Below, one piece after another: positions 8,112-9,521 of a stretch of DNA of 9,521 bases. Below the pieces are notes generated by a model. It ran no database searches. It had not been told where the DNA came from and saw only the letters and a program-made list of their open reading frames with translations. The stretch spans positions 1 through 9,521 of the forward strand of contig CAZLZD010000093.1 in NCBI GenBank assembly GCA_964563925.1. The letters run 5' to 3'. The first letter of the stretch is position 1, and each line of letters opens with the position of its first letter. Position numbers and translations under genes: made by a program. The DNA comes from JAUILA01 sp964563925 (GTDB lineage: Bacteria > Bacteroidota > Bacteroidia > Cytophagales > Cyclobacteriaceae).

Positions 8112-8126
8112 CTGCCGGTCCGGCAG
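8112..8126 (+). repeat. Perfect 15-bp palindrome in the tRNA spacer
   Basis: CTGCCGG-T-CCGGCAG has two perfect 7-bp arms around one base. In RNA it would fold as a 6-bp G+C-rich stem with loop GTC, 26 nt after tRNA-Gly. No T run follows, so it is not a terminator. It could aid tRNA processing or be part of a dispersed intergenic repeat. Confidence 0.5.
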
Positions 8127-8158
8127 AAGAACCGGATAAGAAATACTGAAAGAAAATG

Positions 8159-8187
8159 AAGCCTGCCTGCGCAGGCTTTGTTATTTC
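8159..8187 (+). terminator. Terminator-like hairpin between the two tRNAs
   Basis: AAGCCTG (8159-8165) pairs with CAGGCTT (8172-8178) around a 6-nt loop, followed by TGTTATTT. The stem is strong but the T run is broken by G and A. Because no separate promoter for tRNA-Leu is seen downstream, it may be a leaky terminator or a processing hairpin. Confidence 0.45.
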
Positions 8188-8194
8188 AGGCAGA

Positions 8195-8230
8195 CAGCGC
8201 CCACAGGGTCGCTGAAGCCTTGGCGAAGGC
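8195..8230 (+). repeat. Two adjacent hairpins abutting tRNA-Leu
   Basis: CAGCGCCC-ACA-GGG-(T)-CGCTG at 8195-8214 forms an 8-bp stem with one bulge. GCCTT-GGCG-AAGGC at 8217-8230 forms a 5-bp stem whose last base touches the first base of tRNA-Leu. They could shape 5' processing of the tRNA or belong to a palindromic intergenic repeat family. I cannot tell which from one copy. Confidence 0.4.
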
Positions 8231-8315
8231 GCCCGGATGGTGGAACTGGTAGACACGCAGGACTTAAAATCCTGTGGCCATTGCGGCCTTGCGGGTTCGA
8301 TTCCCGCTCCGGGTA
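8231..8315 (+). tRNA. tRNA-Leu (anticodon UAA)
   Basis: A class II tRNA of 85 nt. The acceptor GCCCGGA (8231-8237) pairs with TCCGGGT (8308-8314) with G-T at the end, and the discriminator is A8315. The anticodon stem CAGGA/TCCTG encloses loop CTTAAAA with anticodon TAA at 8265-8267. A long variable arm (GGCC/GGCC, about 8276-8288) and a T arm GCGGG-TTCGATT-CCCGC complete it. It reads UUA and UUG codons. CCA is not encoded, as CAAAC follows. Confidence 0.97.
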
Positions 8316-8316
8316 C

Positions 8317-8356
8317 AAACGTAGAAAGCAGTCATATTGGCTGCTTTTTACGTTTT
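8317..8356 (+). terminator. Strong terminator of the tRNA unit
   Basis: Bases 8317-8331 pair with 8341-8355 as a 15-bp stem with a single G-T pair around a 9-nt loop (TCATATTGG). It starts 2 nt after tRNA-Leu. The descending arm contains TTTTT and the stem ends in TTT, so the T-rich part lies mostly within the stem. It can also work in the opposite direction against the leftward gene at 8484. Confidence 0.8.
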
Positions 8357-8386
8357 CCTGTATCCTGTATCCCCCAACTCCAACTC
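8356..8386. repeat. Short pyrimidine-rich tandem repeats
   Basis: TCCTGTA occurs twice in tandem, followed by TCC (8356-8372), and CAACTC occurs twice in tandem (8375-8386). The rest of 8387-8449 holds no gene or strong structure that I can see. The strand-biased, pyrimidine-rich make-up suggests slippage-derived intergenic filler. Confidence 0.45.
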
Positions 8387-8449
8387 CTGCTATCTGTTAA
8401 GAAAATCACCCGGATTAAACATTTTGATGAGTAAGTTCCGTCATTCCTC

Positions 8450-8491
8450 GTGGATAACCTGAAGGCCATGAATATTGGAAAGGTTATCCAC
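8450..8491. repeat. 11-bp inverted repeat with DnaA-box-like arms spanning a stop codon
   Basis: GTGGATAACCT (8450-8460) and AGGTTATCCAC (8481-8491) are perfect inverted copies around a 20-bp centre. Each arm contains TTATCCAC in opposite orientation, eight of nine bases of the DnaA box TTATCCACA; the ninth base differs (G and C). The TAA of the serine hydrolase gene (8486-8484) lies in the right arm. As RNA it would form a long-loop hairpin at the 3' end of that leftward message. Only the rightward direction has a T-rich tail (CCTTTTGC), so its use as a terminator for the leftward gene is doubtful. Confidence 0.6.
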
Positions 8492-9521
8492 CTTTTGCAA
8501 AAACAGCCGGATAAATATGCTCCTTGTACATTAATTCCGAGTTGTTTTTAATTTCCCCCCATTTGTTATAATTCCCGGCGGTAACGACAATGATCAGTTC
8601 ATTCTCCCGGTCCCAATAGATTTTCTGATCGCCATTACCGATGGCCGCCACAATATCAATTTCCCGGCCCATGACATTATCGGTCCAGGACCAAAACTGG
8701 TACCCGTAGTAATTCATGCAGTCCGGTATATCACAAGGAAAACTTATACTGCGTGTAAATGCCTGTGCAATCCATTCATCACTCAGTACCTGCTCGCCAT
8801 CCCAGACACCATTATTCATATATAGTAACCCGATCTTTAACAAATCCCTGGATGTCAGCCTCAATCCTGACGGTGCTGCAAATTCATCCGCACCGCCCCA
8901 TTTGGAAAATTTATTCCATTCAAAGTTTTTAATTCCCAGTGGCTGAAACAGATTTTCATAGGCGAATTCATCAATTGGTTGATTCGTTGAACGTTCAACG
9001 ATTTCCGCCAATACCTGGGTCGCACCCCCATTGTAATTATAGACTGTCCCTGGCTCTTCCGTCAAAGGTTTACTGAAAACATAATCTATAGGATTCTCGC
9101 TGTAGGTCATCTGGATTTCATCATTCTCCGGATTATCATACGGAACCTGTTCATTCCAGCTCATGCCGGTCGTCATGGTCAGAAAATCTTTGATCTTCCA
9201 TTTTGCTTTTTCCCCCTCGAAATCTACCTCAGGGAAAAAATCAGAAACGGGCTGGTCCACGCTCTCAATTATCCCCTTGTCAATACAAATACCAACCAGT
9301 GTCGATACGATGCTTTTTGTTACACTTCGCAAATCATGAAGGGAAGAATCACTAAGCTGTCTGACCCCAAGGTCTTCTCCATAATTCTGGTCCTCTCCCT
9401 TGAAATATTCCTCATAAATTAGTTTGCCCTCTTTGGCGATCAACACACTATGGATATTAGGATAATACTGCGCCCTGATTTTTTCCGACAGATCGCCCAG
9501 GATGGAATCATTGGCTCCAAC
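8484..9521 (-). CDS. Serine hydrolase, beta-lactamase/PBP fold (5' end beyond right edge)
   Basis: The last 345 residues of a serine beta-lactamase-like protein (PF00144 type: esterases, peptidases, class C relatives). A GTG at 9446 might be taken as a start, but the frame stays open to the window edge and reads homologous-looking sequence upstream (…EKIRAQYYPNIHSVLIAKEGK), so that codon is an internal Val. The nucleophile motif is SVTK (visible residues 66-69), after a typical DLR. A Tyr-containing second motif sits in YNYNGGATQVLAEI (161 on), where the usual Y-x-N/S-G pattern reads Y-N-G-G. YGYQFWSW precedes the third motif region AAIGNGDQKIYW (about 292-303), which lacks a classical KTG and resembles esterase-like subfamilies. 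The end of the protein overlaps the inverted repeat. A signal peptide, if any, lies outside the window. The substrate is unknown; antibiotic resistance should not be assumed. Confidence 0.9.
   Translation of the reverse strand, partial: VGANDSILGDLSEKIRAQYYPNIHSVLIAKEGKLIYEEYFKGEDQNYGEDLGVRQLSDSSLHDLRSVTKSIVSTLVGICIDKGIIESVDQPVSDFFPEVDFEGEKAKWKIKDFLTMTTGMSWNEQVPYDNPENDEIQMTYSENPIDYVFSKPLTEEPGTVYNYNGGATQVLAEIVERSTNQPIDEFAYENLFQPLGIKNFEWNKFSKWGGADEFAAPSGLRLTSRDLLKIGLLYMNNGVWDGEQVLSDEWIAQAFTRSISFPCDIPDCMNYYGYQFWSWTDNVMGREIDIVAAIGNGDQKIYWDRENELIIVVTAGNYNKWGEIKNNSELMYKEHIYPAVFAKGG

Noticed and set aside
8237..8434. A 65-codon plus-strand frame starting MVELVDTQDLKSCGH
   Set aside because: This is the usual false translation of tRNA-Leu and it runs on through the terminator.
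8484..9446. A complete serine hydrolase starting at GTG 9446
   Set aside because: The frame continues open to the edge and the upstream residues fit the family, so the GTG is an internal Val codon and the gene is cut by the window.

Overview
The window looks like ordinary chromosome from a member of the Bacteroidota. The evidence is a TonB-dependent receptor with an N-terminal carboxypeptidase-regulatory-like domain, a lipoprotein with an acidic S-S-D-D-D run after the lipobox Cys, a DnaQ/UvrC-like nuclease fusion of a kind known from this phylum, start codons without strong Shine-Dalgarno sequences, and a perfect TTG-N19-TAnnTTTG promoter ahead of a tRNA. I cannot place it below phylum level. 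I see no mobile element, integrase, CRISPR array or rRNA. Both ends cut through genes.

Left part (1-4323, leftward): MoxR-type AAA+ ATPase, a likely terminator, a regulatory gap holding a 16-bp dyad and a -7 box, a 934-residue TonB-dependent receptor, and the start of a putative surface lipoprotein that runs off the left edge. The last two are plausibly one outer-membrane uptake unit. The MoxR gene stands alone, without the DUF58/VWA partners it usually has.

Middle (4462-6560): a PPP-type metallophosphoesterase (rightward) diverges from moxR and converges on a leftward gene for a DEDDh exonuclease fused to a UvrC/Cho-like GIY-YIG nuclease with a four-Cys iron-sulfur motif.

Right part (6710-8356, rightward): a tight three-gene operon of small membrane proteins (DUF1232/YkvA-like, YtxH-like, holin-superfamily-like), probably envelope or stress related. 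It is followed by tRNA-Gly(GCC) and tRNA-Leu(UAA), separated by a 144-bp spacer holding four hairpins and closed by a very strong terminator. From the right edge comes the 3' part of a leftward serine hydrolase (beta-lactamase fold). Its stop codon lies inside an 11-bp inverted repeat whose arms contain DnaA-box-like TTATCCAC.

No clearly new multi-gene system is visible. The best leads are the dyad and repeated half-site upstream of the receptor, the DnaA-box-like inverted repeat, the structured tRNA spacer, and the receptor/lipoprotein pair.
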